A DNA stretch of 64,000 nt from Alkaliphilus sp. NP8 (GCA_015978205.1 JADWMM010000034.1:1-64000); one strand, 5' to 3'. Counted from the stretch's first letter, positions 8,418 to 18,301 are shown. Notes: generated from the sequence alone by a model not told the origin. Numbers and translations: made by a program.

Positions 8418-11240
8418 ATGATAAAATTTAAAAAAGCTATTGTATCCATAGGCTTATCAGCAATTATGGTTACAAGCTTTTCTAGTACAAGTTTTGCAAG
8501 CTACACTGCATATGAAAAAATAAACGAGGAGATTATTTCTAGTGGTGTAATTCATAAAAACACTTTAAAATTCACTAAAAATGGATGGTTAAATCTAAAT
8601 TCTATACATATAGATTTAAATAATGACAATACAGAGTTAGATATACTTACGAGTTCAAAAGGAATTTCTAGTAAAGAAACATTATCTTCTATGGTTGATA
8701 ATGAAGATGATGTTGTTGCTGCTATGAATGGCGACTTTTTTTATATGATGAATCCAGATTCTCCATTAGGAGCAATAATAGAAGACAATAAAATAATAAG
8801 TAGTCCAGTTAACCGTGAAAATGGCAATAATTTTGCAACTTTTTATGTTAATAATACAGGACAAGCTTTCGCAGATTATTGTAATTATAATTTATCTGCA
8901 ACTACAAGTAGTGGTGCACAAATACCAATAACATCAATCAATAAGTATACAGATAAATATCAATATACAATGTTAATAGATAAGAATTGGGGAGCTAATT
9001 CACCAGGATATAGTGAAGATCTAAAGCAGATGGTAGAAGTTGTTGTAATAGATGATACAATTAAAGAAATACGTAAAAATCAGCCATCTGTTGAAATACC
9101 AGAAGATGGATATATACTACTAGCCGCTAAAGAAAACTCGCCTTGGGCTCAAAGTGATAAGCTATTATCTAGTGTAAATGTAGGAGATAAAATAACTATA
9201 AATACAGATATAACTCCTAATATTGAAAATATAAAGCTAGCTCTTGGAGGTGGAACAGTTTTAGTAAAAGATGGACAAGTTGCTCCATTTACACAGACTG
9301 TTTCTGGTGCTCATCCCAGAAGTGCAATAGGTATTACTAAAGATCGTAGTCAGCTTATTTTAGTAACTATTGATGGACGTCATACATCATATAAAGGTGT
9401 AAATGGAAAAGAATTAGCGAATATATTAATAGAATTAGGTAGCCACGAAGCGATTATAATGGATGGTGGTGGATCTTCAACTATGATAACAAGAAATCAA
9501 GGTGAATTTGATCCTAAGGTTATTAATAATCCTTCAGAAGGTATTGAAAGAAGAATAATTAATGGAATAGCAGTGAAGTCTAATTCATCTTCAGGAAACG
9601 TAGAAGGTATAAAGACAGAAATTGATAATGATAAGAGCTTTGTAGGAGCTTCACGTGAAATAAATGTAAAAGCCTTTGATGAAAACTATAACCCAGTAAA
9701 TGTGAATCAATTTAATGTTAATTTGCGTTTAAAATCTGGTGAAGGGTTTTTTAATAGTAATAGTTTTACTCCTACTAAACCAGGAAAAACTATAATAGAA
9801 GCTGAATATATGGGAGCTACTTCGGAAGTAGTCTTAAATGTTTTAGATGATCTATCACATATAGAAGTAAATGCAAGTACAAATGAATTAAAAAACAACC
9901 AAAGTATAAGCTTTAATGTAATAGGTGTAAGCTCAGATGGTTACAGAGCTAAAATAAATTCTAAAGATGTTATTTGGAAAGACTTGAGAGGGTTAGGGTC
10001 TTTTAAAGATGGAGTTTATACTGCTGGAAGTAAAAGTGGTGCTACTAAACTAGAAGCAAAATTCAGAAATTATACAACTAATATAAGTATAGCAGTAGGT
10101 TCTAATACATCTATTATAAATGATTTTGAGTCTTTAAATGTAGATTTTATTAGTTATCCAAAAGAAGTAAAAGGTTCTATAAGCTTAGATTCTAATGCAA
10201 AAGAAGGAAGGTCAGCTTTAAAATTAAGATATGACTTTACTGGAAGTGATAGTACAAGAGCCGCATATATTAAATTTGATGATGATGAAACAATAATATC
10301 TAACCCAGCTAATAGTGTAGGAGTATGGGCTTATGTAGATACACCTGCTACTCATTTAATAAGAGGTAGGGTTAAAGATGCTGATGGAGTAGACCATGTA
10401 ATTGATTTCAGAAAGAATGCAGATTGGACTGGGTGGAAGCATATTACTGCTGATTTACCTAATAACATGACTTATCCTATTGAACTCGAAAGACTCTATG
10501 TTGTTGAAACTGATTCAACTCAAAAGACTAAAGGAGAGATAGTATTTGATAATTTAGAGGTTTCATATAGTATAGGCATAACTGCAGATGATTCAAATAT
10601 TTTTAATGATAAGCTTAATAGACCGTATGAAACTGAAGGTAATAAGTTTTTTATTCATAGTGGGATCCAATATGATAGATATACATTATTAGATAGACTT
10701 ATTAGTAGCAAGATTAGTAATCTAATAAATAAGGATCATGAAATTTCATTATTTACGGGAGATATAGATGAAACAATAAGTGATAATATTAATAAGGAAG
10801 TAGTTTCAGCTAAATCTGGTTATAAATATATAGAAAAAGAAAATAGTTTGATATTACAATTAGACAATTTAAAAGATGGAATAAGAAAAACAAATTATGA
10901 TCAGTGGCCTTGGTTACAAAACTTATTAAAAAACACAAATAAGGATAATATATTTATAGTAATGTCTAAACCTATAGTTGGTAGTAATGGTTTTTCAGAT
11001 GAATTAGAAGCAGATTTATTAATGGATACTTTTACAGAAGCATATGAAGAAGGAAAACAGGTATTTGTATTATATGAAGGAGAAGATATTGCTGTAGATG
11101 TAATAAATGGTGTTAGATATATATCAACAGGTCAATATAGTATTGATGATGCTAAACACCCTAAAGAAGCTTTTAGATATATAGAATTTAATATTAATGA
11201 TGAAGAAGTAACTTATCAAATAAAGTCATTATTTGAATAA
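8418..11240 (+). CDS. secreted phosphodiester glycosidase (NAGPA domain), multidomain
   Basis: A 940-residue secreted protein. A signal peptide (to about residue 28, ending SFAS) leads into a NAGPA/phosphodiester glycosidase domain (about 75-395). It carries VAAMNGDFF, GAHPRSAIGI near 297 and IIMDGGGSSTM near 349, the family's metal/active-site blocks. Next come a bacterial Ig-like segment (about 395-565), a galactose-binding/CBM-like module (567-715) and a C-terminal region (730-940) that resembles a degenerate calcineurin-type phosphoesterase: LFTGDIDE and FIVMSKP occur where metal ligands would be, but the GNHD motif is missing. The family removes sugar from phosphodiester-linked polymers; a wall teichoic-type target is inferred. 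The start is ATG 8418, after AGGAGG; an upstream in-frame ATG at 8379 has no ribosome site. Confidence 0.82.
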   Translation: MIKFKKAIVSIGLSAIMVTSFSSTSFASYTAYEKINEEIISSGVIHKNTLKFTKNGWLNLNSIHIDLNNDNTELDILTSSKGISSKETLSSMVDNEDDVVAAMNGDFFYMMNPDSPLGAIIEDNKIISSPVNRENGNNFATFYVNNTGQAFADYCNYNLSATTSSGAQIPITSINKYTDKYQYTMLIDKNWGANSPGYSEDLKQMVEVVVIDDTIKEIRKNQPSVEIPEDGYILLAAKENSPWAQSDKLLSSVNVGDKITINTDITPNIENIKLALGGGTVLVKDGQVAPFTQTVSGAHPRSAIGITKDRSQLILVTIDGRHTSYKGVNGKELANILIELGSHEAIIMDGGGSSTMITRNQGEFDPKVINNPSEGIERRIINGIAVKSNSSSGNVEGIKTEIDNDKSFVGASREINVKAFDENYNPVNVNQFNVNLRLKSGEGFFNSNSFTPTKPGKTIIEAEYMGATSEVVLNVLDDLSHIEVNASTNELKNNQSISFNVIGVSSDGYRAKINSKDVIWKDLRGLGSFKDGVYTAGSKSGATKLEAKFRNYTTNISIAVGSNTSIINDFESLNVDFISYPKEVKGSISLDSNAKEGRSALKLRYDFTGSDSTRAAYIKFDDDETIISNPANSVGVWAYVDTPATHLIRGRVKDADGVDHVIDFRKNADWTGWKHITADLPNNMTYPIELERLYVVETDSTQKTKGEIVFDNLEVSYSIGITADDSNIFNDKLNRPYETEGNKFFIHSGIQYDRYTLLDRLISSKISNLINKDHEISLFTGDIDETISDNINKEVVSAKSGYKYIEKENSLILQLDNLKDGIRKTNYDQWPWLQNLLKNTNKDNIFIVMSKPIVGSNGFSDELEADLLMDTFTEAYEEGKQVFVLYEGEDIAVDVINGVRYISTGQYSIDDAKHPKEAFRYIEFNINDEEVTYQIKSLFE

Positions 11241-11253
11241 TATTAAGTAAAAC

Positions 11254-11315
11254 AAAACACACCCTAAGTATTATTTGCTATTTCTATAGCTTTAATATTC
11301 AGGGTGTGTTTTATA
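11254..11315 (+). terminator. rho-independent terminator
   Basis: AAAACACACCCT and AGGGTGTGTTTT form perfect outer arms, extended by nearly matching AAGTATTA/TAATATTC. It ends the glycosidase gene and runs into the broken 5' end of the LonB-like pseudogene. Confidence 0.85.
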
Positions 11316-11323
11316 ATTCTAAT

Positions 11324-13309
11324 AAATATGAATTACCAATAGAAAAACTTACTAGTTAATGTAATATTAAAGATTTAGATTTTGAAACTACGGCTGATAT
11401 AGAACCGCTAAAAGGAATAATAGGACAGGATAGAGGGGTAGATGCATTAAGTTTTGGCCTTAAGATTAAAAAAAGAGGATATAATATTTATGTTGCAGGT
11501 ATAAGTGGTACTGGAAGAAGTAGTTATACTAACTCTATTACAAAAGAGTTTGCAAAAGACTTACCTATTCCTAAAGACTGGGTATATGTTTATAACTTTA
11601 AAAATAAAAATTGCCCTATAACTTTGGATTTAGAACCCAGTAAGGGGAAACAGTTTAAAAATGATATTGAAGGAATAATTGAAAAACTTAAAAAGGTTAT
11701 ACCAGAAACTTTTAAAGGTGTAGAGTATGAAGTAAGAAAGAATGAGATTATGAAATTATTTCAGCAGAGAAATCAAGAAATAATGAAAGAGTTGAATGGA
11801 AAAGCTAAAGAATATGGATTTTACTTTACAGCTACAGAAAAAGGACTTATGACAACACCTCTTAAAGATGGAGTGCCTATGAGTCAAGATGAATATGAAA
11901 ATTTATCTTCAGAAGAAATAGAAAATATTATGAAAAAATCTAATGATTTGAATGTAAACACTATTGATATAATAGATAAATTTAGAACATTAGAAGAAGA
12001 ATTTAGGAAAAAGCTAAAAAAATTAGATCAAAATACATGTTATGATATTGTGAACTTTGATATAAACAAAATTCACAACAAGTATAGTAAAATAAAATCT
12101 GTGACTAGATATATAAATGATCTTGAAAAAGATATTATTGATAATATAGATAGGTTTAAAGAACCAAATGAAAAAGCCGAAGCTATAGGGCCTTTAGGGC
12201 TTTCTGTGAATCAAAAAGGAGATTTTTTCAATAGATATAAGGTTAATTTATTTGTAGATAATAGTATGTTAAACAATGCACCTATTATAGACGAATCTAA
12301 CCCTACATTTAATAATTTAGTAGGTACTATAGAATATAAAAATGAACTTGGAGTATTAAAAACTGATTTTATGCAAATAAAACCAGGAGCTTTACATTTA
12401 GCTAATGGAGGGTTTTTAATAATTCACGTAAAAATAGTAGAAATACTTTACGAAGCAGACTTATGGGCAAATGAAGAAAGTTGCAATATTGTAGGGAAAA
12501 AACATATAGAAAGAGCTGTAAAAGAAAAAATATATCGTAGCAATAAATATGAAGAAAAGCTTAAGGAAATGTTTTTAGATGGAAGCTTATTAATTGATTT
12601 AGATGGAAGCTTATTAATTGATTTAGATGGAAGAAAAATTGGACAAATTAATGGGCTAGCTGTTATAGGAAGTGGAGAGTATAGTTTCGGTAAGCCAAGT
12701 AGAATAACAGCGGCCACATTTAGTGGCAAGAAAGGTATTATTAATATAGAAAGAGAAGCTAAACAAAGTGGAAAAATACATGATAAAGGCATGTTTATAC
12801 TAAGTGGTTACTTAGGAGAAAAATATGCAAAATGTAGTCCTATGGGTCGTACAGTAAGTATAGGATTTGAACAAAATTATTCTATGATAGATGGAGATAG
12901 TACATCGAGTACAGAGTTATATGCTATTTTATCCAGTATATCAGAAGTTCCTATAAAACAGTATATAGCTGTAACAGGATCAGTTAATCAAAAAGGCGAA
13001 ATACAACCTATAGGTGGTGTAAATGAAAAAATTGAAGGATTTTTTGAGATATGTAAAGCTAAAGGATTAACAGGTAAACAAGGTGTTATGATTCCCCAAC
13101 AGAATGTTAAAAATCTTATGCTAAAAGAGGAAGTTATAAATGCAGTAAAAAATAAGGAATTTTATATTTACTCTATTAACACTATTGATGAAGGAATAGA
13201 AATTTTAACTGATATGAAAACTGGAACTTTAGGTGAAAATGGAAAGTATCAAGAGAATACAATAAATAATTTAATTACAAAAAAGTTAGAAGATATGGAC
13301 TCAAATTAG
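11324..13309 (+). pseudogene. decayed LonB-like ATP-dependent protease
   Basis: The reading frame matches the Lon-type family with an N-terminal AAA_32 region (usually about 780-800 residues). Frame translation from 11324 reads KYELPIEKLTS, then a TAA at 11357-11359, then continues with ETTADIEPLKGIIGQDRG and the P-loop region AGISGTGRSSYT, in which arginine replaces the usual lysine. No start-type codon occurs after the stop until TTG 11624, which has no ribosome site. Between ANGGFLIIHVK and IVEILYEAD about 130 family residues, including the Walker B part of the ATPase, appear deleted in frame. An 8-residue unit, DGSLLIDL, is duplicated (24-bp tandem repeat from 12578). The C-terminal protease domain keeps the catalytic serine (DGDS) and lysine (GGVNEK). 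A residual 561-residue product from 11624 cannot be excluded. Confidence 0.75.
12578..12625 (+). repeat. 24-bp tandem duplication inside the LonB-like pseudogene
   Basis: Two identical adjacent 24-bp units starting with GATGGAAGCTTATTAATTGA encode DGSLLIDL twice. Family members carry a single unit at this place, so one copy looks like a recent slippage or duplication event that kept the frame. Confidence 0.9.
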
Positions 13310-13314
13310 AATTT

Positions 13315-13350
13315 AATGGTGTAGATATTTATAGTATCTATACCATTATT
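13315..13350 (+). terminator. rho-independent terminator-like hairpin
   Basis: AATGGTGTAGATA and TATCTATACCATT pair over a 7-base loop just after the LonB-like frame, followed by ATTTAC. The T-run is short. Confidence 0.65.
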
Positions 13351-13452
13351 TACATAAAGGGCAAGTTCTAATTATGTTGAATTTAGATATAGAGTTTAAT
13401 TAAAGCTCGGCTATTTAAATTTTATTATTTACCATAATTGGAGGGATTAAGA

Positions 13453-14439
13453 ATGAAATTAAATTTTAAAAAAATAATAGTAGGAACAACAGTAGTATCA
13501 ACAATAATAACATCTACTGTTTTACCTACTTTTGCATCAACTACTAGTCATAAAGTAATAAATGGAGATACTCTTTGGAAAATTTCACAGAAATATAATG
13601 TTTCTTTAAATGATATATATAATGTTAATCCAAAGTATAAATCTAATCCTAGTATACATCCTGGTGAAATAATACAGATACCTAGTTCTGGAATAAAGTC
13701 CTATACAGTACAAAAAGATGATACACTTTGGATTATTAGTAATAAGTTTGGTGTTAATCTTAATGAATTACTAAGAGTAAATAATTTGAAACCTGGACAA
13801 TACATATATCCTGGACAAAAACTAAATATTCCTACAACGACTAACCCATCTGTTACATATAAGAATCATGTAGTAACTAAAGGAGATGATATGTGGAAAA
13901 TTTCTATTAAATATGGTGTCCCATTTAACGAACTTCTTAAATTAAATGGAATAAGTGAAAACCATGTTTTAAATATAGGAGATAATATCAAGATACCTGT
14001 TTACAGCATACCCGTTAAACCTACACCGGGCTCACAATATGGAGAACTTTTAGATTGGTGGACAGAAGCTCAATATGTTGTGCCAATCGGTAGAACTTTT
14101 AAGGTAATAGACTTTTATACAGGTAAGAGTTGGAATATGAAACGTACTATAGGAGCAAATCATTCAGATACAGAGCCAGTAACATCTAAAGATGCAGCTA
14201 TTATGAAAGAAGTTTGGGGAGGCATTTATAGCTGGAACACTCGCCCAGTAATAGTAGAGATAGATAATCGTAGAATAGCAGCTTCTGCTAGTTCTATGCC
14301 TCATGATATTCAGTATATAACTAACAATAATTTTAATGGTCATTCAGATATTCATTTTTTAAATAGTACTCGTCATAAGGATGGCTTGAAAAATGAATCA
14401 CATCAGAACGATGTATTAATTGCTGCTGGGAAAAAATAA
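13453..14439 (+). CDS. secreted protein with three LysM domains
   Basis: A 328-residue exported protein. A signal peptide (to about residue 31, ending TFAS) is followed by three LysM peptidoglycan-binding repeats (about 34-80, 84-131 and 138-184), each with the D-T/D-LW/MWxIS core and a closing IxIP. The C-terminal domain (about 195-328, with LLDWWTEAQYVVP and HSDIHFLNSTRH) is a conserved clostridial module I cannot name; it has several His and Asp residues but no classical peptidase motif I can assign. ATG 13453 is preferred, with GGAGGG upstream. It probably sits in the wall or spore coat. Monocistronic, with a terminator on either side. Confidence 0.85.
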   Translation: MKLNFKKIIVGTTVVSTIITSTVLPTFASTTSHKVINGDTLWKISQKYNVSLNDIYNVNPKYKSNPSIHPGEIIQIPSSGIKSYTVQKDDTLWIISNKFGVNLNELLRVNNLKPGQYIYPGQKLNIPTTTNPSVTYKNHVVTKGDDMWKISIKYGVPFNELLKLNGISENHVLNIGDNIKIPVYSIPVKPTPGSQYGELLDWWTEAQYVVPIGRTFKVIDFYTGKSWNMKRTIGANHSDTEPVTSKDAAIMKEVWGGIYSWNTRPVIVEIDNRRIAASASSMPHDIQYITNNNFNGHSDIHFLNSTRHKDGLKNESHQNDVLIAAGKK

Positions 14440-14464
14440 ATAATAATTATAGATATCAAATATC

Positions 14465-14525
14465 AATATTTAATAAAACACACAAGGTTCTGCAAATGTA
14501 GTTGCTTAGTATTTTATTAAATATT
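14465..14525 (+). repeat. 14-bp inverted repeat after LysM gene
   Basis: AATATTTAATAAAA and TTTTATTAAATATT are perfect arms separated by 33 bases. It could be a weak terminator, but there is no following T-run on the plus strand. Confidence 0.4.
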
Positions 14526-14540
14526 AAGGTTGTTTATCTA

Positions 14541-14603
14541 TAAAAAACACCTCCCTAGTAGATTCAATAATTTTAATTAAATTACTTTGTCTACTTTGGA
14601 GGT
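14541..14603 (-). terminator. terminator of the cyclo-ligase gene
   Basis: ACCTCCCTAGTAGA pairs with TCTACTTTGGAGGT, and on the minus strand the hairpin is followed by a run of six Ts (the A-run at 14542-14547). It lies 10 bases past the cyclo-ligase stop. Confidence 0.75.
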
Positions 14604-14612
14604 ATCATATCA

Positions 14613-15194
14613 CTAGTCGTTATCCTTTTTGATTTTTATAAATTGTTTTTCTGTAATTATGTATTCTACAGGAATATCGTATTTATCTGTAGGTACTTTA
14701 TCAATTAATTGCATTTCAAAAGCTAAAGAAACCTTAGGGGTTTGGTCTGTTAATCTAGGAATAAACCTGTCATAATATCCTCCACCATATCCAACACGGT
14801 ATCCTTCTTTATCGAATGCTACACCAGGGACAACGATTAAATCTATAATAGTAGGATCAACTGGTCTTAAGGCATCTTTTTTAGGCTCCATAACACCGAA
14901 ATGGCCTATTTCTAAATCATCTTCAAAACTTTTTAATTCTGATACTATTAATTCCTTAGTTTTAGGTACAGCTACAGGTACGAATACTCTTTTTCCTTGT
15001 TGTAATAAATCATCTATAATTGGTTTTGTAAGAACTTCGCTTCCGAAGGAAACATATAGCATAACATTATTAGCATTAGTATAGAGTTTCATATTACTAA
15101 GAGTATTGAATATGGCAGAACTTTTCTTTTGGATTTCTTGTTCAGATAGAGATTCTTTTAATTGTAATATTTTTTTTCTTATTTCTTTTTTCAA
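14613..15194 (-). CDS. 5-formyltetrahydrofolate cyclo-ligase
   Basis: A 193-residue cytoplasmic enzyme that converts 5-formyl-THF to 5,10-methenyl-THF using ATP, a salvage step of one-carbon metabolism. It shows the family features: an N-terminal KKEIRKKILQLKESLS helix with the ATP-binding basic residues, VMLYVSFGSEVLT, VPVAVPKTKEL, LIVVPGVAFDKEGYRVG and the signature GYGGGYYDRFI. The start is TTG 15194, with GGGAGG 7 bases upstream on the minus strand; an ATG at 15209 lies inside that ribosome site. It is transcribed alone, opposite to its neighbours, and diverges from ftsE. Commonly called ygfA or MTHFS. Confidence 0.92.
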   Translation of the reverse strand: MKKEIRKKILQLKESLSEQEIQKKSSAIFNTLSNMKLYTNANNVMLYVSFGSEVLTKPIIDDLLQQGKRVFVPVAVPKTKELIVSELKSFEDDLEIGHFGVMEPKKDALRPVDPTIIDLIVVPGVAFDKEGYRVGYGGGYYDRFIPRLTDQTPKVSLAFEMQLIDKVPTDKYDIPVEYIITEKQFIKIKKDND

Positions 15195-15255
15195 TAAAAT
15201 TCCTCCCATACTATAGTATAAACTAATTGTATCAAATTATTGGTAATGAATACAA

Positions 15256-15285
15256 TTGGATTTACTTAATAAGTACTGATATAAT
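15256..15285 (+). promoter_or_regulatory. candidate sigma-A promoter for ftsEX
   Basis: TTGGAT and TATAAT are 18 bp apart, about 130 bases before ftsE. The -10 is perfect and the -35 matches 4 of 6. Confidence 0.4.
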
Positions 15286-15417
15286 ATAAATAGAAAAATG
15301 TTGATTAATATAGGAAAAAAGTAATGTTTATCTAAAAATGATAAAATTTACTTTATATTAGCAGGAAATTATATAGAAGTGTCGAAAAAATAAGTAGTTG
15401 GGCAGGAGTTGAGATAA

Positions 15418-16104
15418 TTGATAGAATTACGAAATATAAGTAAAACATATTCTAAAGGTGTACAAGCTTTAAAAAATATAAATTTAAAAATAGATAAAGA
15501 AGATTTCATTTTTTTAGTCGGTCCTAGTGGTGCTGGAAAGTCAACTTTTATAAAGTTACTTTTAAAAGAAGAGGAGCCAACAGAAGGAAACATAATTATT
15601 AAAGACAAAGATGTGACTAATTTATCAAGAAGAAAAGTTCCATACCATAGAAGAAATATAGGTATTGTTTTTCAAGATTTTAGATTACTTCCAAATAAAA
15701 CTGTTTATGAAAATGTGGCCTTTGCTATGCAAATTATAGAAGCTTCATCTAAAGAAATCAGAAGACAAGTACCTATGATATTAGGAATGGTTGGATTAAG
15801 CAATAAAGCATCATCATATCCACATGAGTTATCTGGTGGTGAAAAGCAAAGAGTATCTATTGCTAGAGCAATTGTAAACAATCCATCCATATTAATTGCC
15901 GATGAACCTACAGGAAATTTGGATCCAGAAACAGCATGGGAAATTATGAAAGTTTTAAAACAAATAAATAGAAGAGGAACAACTGTACTTATGGCTACTC
16001 ATGCAAGAGACATTGTAGATATAATGCAGCAAAGAGTAATTGCACTTGAAAAAGGCAGAATTGTTAGAGATGAGCAAAGGGGGGCATACGGTTATGAAGG
16101 CTAG
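15418..16104 (+). CDS. ftsE: cell division ATP-binding protein FtsE
   Basis: A 228-residue ABC-type ATPase. With FtsX it forms a membrane complex at the septum that switches on peptidoglycan hydrolases across the membrane. It shows GPSGAGKST (Walker A, near residue 35), the Q-loop FQDFRLLPNKTV, the signature LSGGEKQRVSIARA and Walker B plus D-loop ILIADEPTGNLD. The start is TTG with GGCAGGAG upstream. The 3' end overlaps ftsX by 11 bases. Immediately downstream come ftsX, an M23-type hydrolase activator and ctpA, so the effector the complex controls is likely encoded next to it. Confidence 0.95.
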   Translation: MIELRNISKTYSKGVQALKNINLKIDKEDFIFLVGPSGAGKSTFIKLLLKEEEPTEGNIIIKDKDVTNLSRRKVPYHRRNIGIVFQDFRLLPNKTVYENVAFAMQIIEASSKEIRRQVPMILGMVGLSNKASSYPHELSGGEKQRVSIARAIVNNPSILIADEPTGNLDPETAWEIMKVLKQINRRGTTVLMATHARDIVDIMQQRVIALEKGRIVRDEQRGAYGYEG

Positions 16105-16990
16105 AACTGTGAAATATACTTTTAGCCAAGGATTTAAAGGCCTGTGGCGTAATAGAGGGATGACCGCTGCTTCTATAGGATCTGTTGCCGCATCATTAAT
16201 GATATTAGGATTAATTATTATTTTAGTACTTAATATAAGTAATTCTGCTGAGCTATTAAAAATGCAATTTGATGAAGTTCAAATTTACTTACAAGATGAT
16301 TTGTCAGTTCAAGAAATAGATAGTGTAGGCAATGAAATAGAAGAAATATCAGGAATTTCAGAAATTACCTATGAATCTAAAGAAGAGGCTTTGTCTAAAT
16401 TTAAAGAAAGTTGGGGAGAAGAGGGCTATTTATTAGATAGCTTAGAAGAAAACACTCTACCAAATTCATATATTATTAAAATTGAAAATCTAGAAATAGC
16501 AGATGAAATAGTAAATGAGATTAGTGTTATAGAAGGTATAGATGAAATTAAATATTACAAAGAAGTAGTAGACCAATTACTAAATATAGCAAGTTTTATT
16601 AGAACAGCTGGCCTTATTATTATCTTGGTATTAGTACTAATTGCTGTTTTCATAATTTCAAATACTATAAAATTAACTTTAAATGCTAGAAGACAGGAAA
16701 TTGGTATTATGAAATATGTAGGAGCAACTAACTGGTTTATAAGATGGCCTTTTATTTTAGAAGGTATGTTTTTAGGTTTTATGGGAGGAGTCATAGCTAT
16801 AGCCACTGTTTATTTTGGTTATAACTATGTATTTGAAGCTATTACTGATCAATTTTTTGTAATGATTAGTGTGCACATGATACCTGTTGAAAGCATGATG
16901 GATAAAGTAATTCTTATGTTTGCAGTTTTAGGTACTGGTGTAGGTGCTTTAGGAAGTATATTTTCATTAAGAAGACATTTAAGAGTTTAA
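16094..16990 (+). CDS. ftsX: cell division protein FtsX
   Basis: A 298-residue permease-like partner of FtsE. It has a short cytoplasmic N-terminus, one membrane helix (about residues 23-45), an extracellular loop of about 120 residues that contacts the hydrolase activator, and three C-terminal helices with the family motif KLTLNARRQEIGIMKYVGATNWFIRWPF cut here into RRQEIGIMKYVGATNWFIR. ATG 16094 is chosen because GGGGGGC lies 10 bases upstream inside ftsE; upstream in-frame starts would extend it into ftsE without a ribosome site. The pair does not transport a substrate but relays mechanical signals. Confidence 0.93.
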   Translation: MKARTVKYTFSQGFKGLWRNRGMTAASIGSVAASLMILGLIIILVLNISNSAELLKMQFDEVQIYLQDDLSVQEIDSVGNEIEEISGISEITYESKEEALSKFKESWGEEGYLLDSLEENTLPNSYIIKIENLEIADEIVNEISVIEGIDEIKYYKEVVDQLLNIASFIRTAGLIIILVLVLIAVFIISNTIKLTLNARRQEIGIMKYVGATNWFIRWPFILEGMFLGFMGGVIAIATVYFGYNYVFEAITDQFFVMISVHMIPVESMMDKVILMFAVLGTGVGALGSIFSLRRHLRV

Positions 16991-17015
16991 TTAAAGTAAG
17001 GGGGAGTATTTAAAT

Positions 17016-18140
17016 ATGAATCGAAAAAAAGCATTAGCCTTGGCAATTATACTTTCAATGACTACTACGTCTTTGTTTTCTTTTGCTAATACAGAAGCAG
17101 AACTTAATAAAAAATTAGAAGAAAACAAAAAAAATCAAAACAACTTAAATATTGAATTACAACAAACTAAAAAACAAGAAAATGCAGTTTTACAGAAAAT
17201 AAAAGAAATAGAAGCAGAAATTAATAAATCTGAAGTAGAAATAGAAAATCTACAAAATAAAATATCAACAACTGAAAAAGAAATAACTAAAACTTTAAAT
17301 AATCTTGAAACTGCAGAAAACAATATAGAAGGCAAACAAGATATAATGGGTGACAGAATAAATGTAATGTATAAAAATGGTACAGTCGGCTATGTTGAAG
17401 TTTTACTAAACTCTAAAGATTTTACAGATCTTTTAACAAATTTAGACATGATTAAAAGGATTATGGATCATGATGTTAGTTTGTTAAAAGAGTTAAAAGA
17501 ACAAAGAGAAATTATTGAAAAAGAGAAAATTAGTTTAGAAAATAAGAAACGTCAATTAGTAAACTTAAAATCAAATGTAGAAAATGAAAAAAAGACTTTA
17601 GTAGTTTCTAGGGGTCGACAAGAAAGATTGAGAACTGAATTATCTCAAGATAAGGTTGCACTGGAAGAAATGATGGCACAAAATCAAAGAGTTGCAGATA
17701 AACTTGTTAATGAACTTAGAAGTCTGCAATCAGATAGTGAGTATGTAGGAGGAGTACTTCAGTGGCCTGTTCCGGGACATACTAGAATATCATCACCTTT
17801 TGGAAATAGAATTCATCCTATATTAAATGTACAGAAATTCCACTCTGGTATAGATATACCTGCACCATCAGGGAGACCTGTAGTTGCAGCTGGTAGTGGT
17901 ACAGTAGTAAGTTCTAGTTATTTAGGCAGTTATGGGAATGCTGTTATTATTGACCATGGTGGTGGAATAATGACTTTATATGCTCATAATTCTAGGTTAT
18001 TAGTATCTAATGGAGACAAGGTGAGTAAAGGACAAAACGTTGCTCTTATAGGAAGTACTGGAGGTTCTACAGGTCCACATTTACATTTCGAAGTTCGTAA
18101 AAATGGAAAATATATGAACCCAATTTCATATGTAAAATAA
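17016..18140 (+). CDS. murein hydrolase activator, coiled coil plus M23 peptidase domain
   Basis: A 374-residue exported EnvC/PcsB-like protein. A signal peptide (to about residue 25, SFAN) precedes a long, lysine/glutamate-rich coiled coil (about 26-235), then a LytM/M23 domain (about 248-374). The zinc-binding residues are present: H in FHSGIDIPAPSG with its D, and HLHFEV near the end, so it may be an active endopeptidase and not only an activator. It starts 25 bases after ftsX with GGGGGAG upstream and is likely the extracellular target of FtsEX. A strong terminator follows. Confidence 0.9.
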   Translation: MNRKKALALAIILSMTTTSLFSFANTEAELNKKLEENKKNQNNLNIELQQTKKQENAVLQKIKEIEAEINKSEVEIENLQNKISTTEKEITKTLNNLETAENNIEGKQDIMGDRINVMYKNGTVGYVEVLLNSKDFTDLLTNLDMIKRIMDHDVSLLKELKEQREIIEKEKISLENKKRQLVNLKSNVENEKKTLVVSRGRQERLRTELSQDKVALEEMMAQNQRVADKLVNELRSLQSDSEYVGGVLQWPVPGHTRISSPFGNRIHPILNVQKFHSGIDIPAPSGRPVVAAGSGTVVSSSYLGSYGNAVIIDHGGGIMTLYAHNSRLLVSNGDKVSKGQNVALIGSTGGSTGPHLHFEVRKNGKYMNPISYVK

Positions 18141-18142
18141 AT

Positions 18143-18186
18143 AATAGTAAAAAAGATCAAAGATTTTTTTGATCTTTTTTACTATT
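18143..18186 (+). terminator. rho-independent terminator
   Basis: AATAGTAAAAAAGATC and GATCTTTTTTACTATT are perfect 16-bp arms with the T-run inside the 3' arm, ending the ftsEX operon. Confidence 0.85.
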
Positions 18187-18211
18187 TGTATTGATTAAAT
18201 ATTTTCTTGTT

Positions 18212-18240
18212 TTGAACTTTTTCTATAGTTGAGGTATAAT
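18212..18240 (+). promoter_or_regulatory. sigma-A promoter of ctpA
   Basis: TTGAAC and TATAAT are exactly 17 bp apart, about 60 bases before the ctpA start codon and just after the preceding terminator. Confidence 0.75.
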
Positions 18241-18301
18241 GTAGTATATTATTCCATAAAATAAAAAATGACAGATGTATTAAGTTAAAGGGGAGAAAAA
18301 T

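Noticed and set aside
11460-11540. Arginine in the P-loop (GTGRSS) as proof of inactivation
   Set aside because: Degenerate P-loops occur in this AAA_32 group, so the stop codon and deletion are the stronger evidence.
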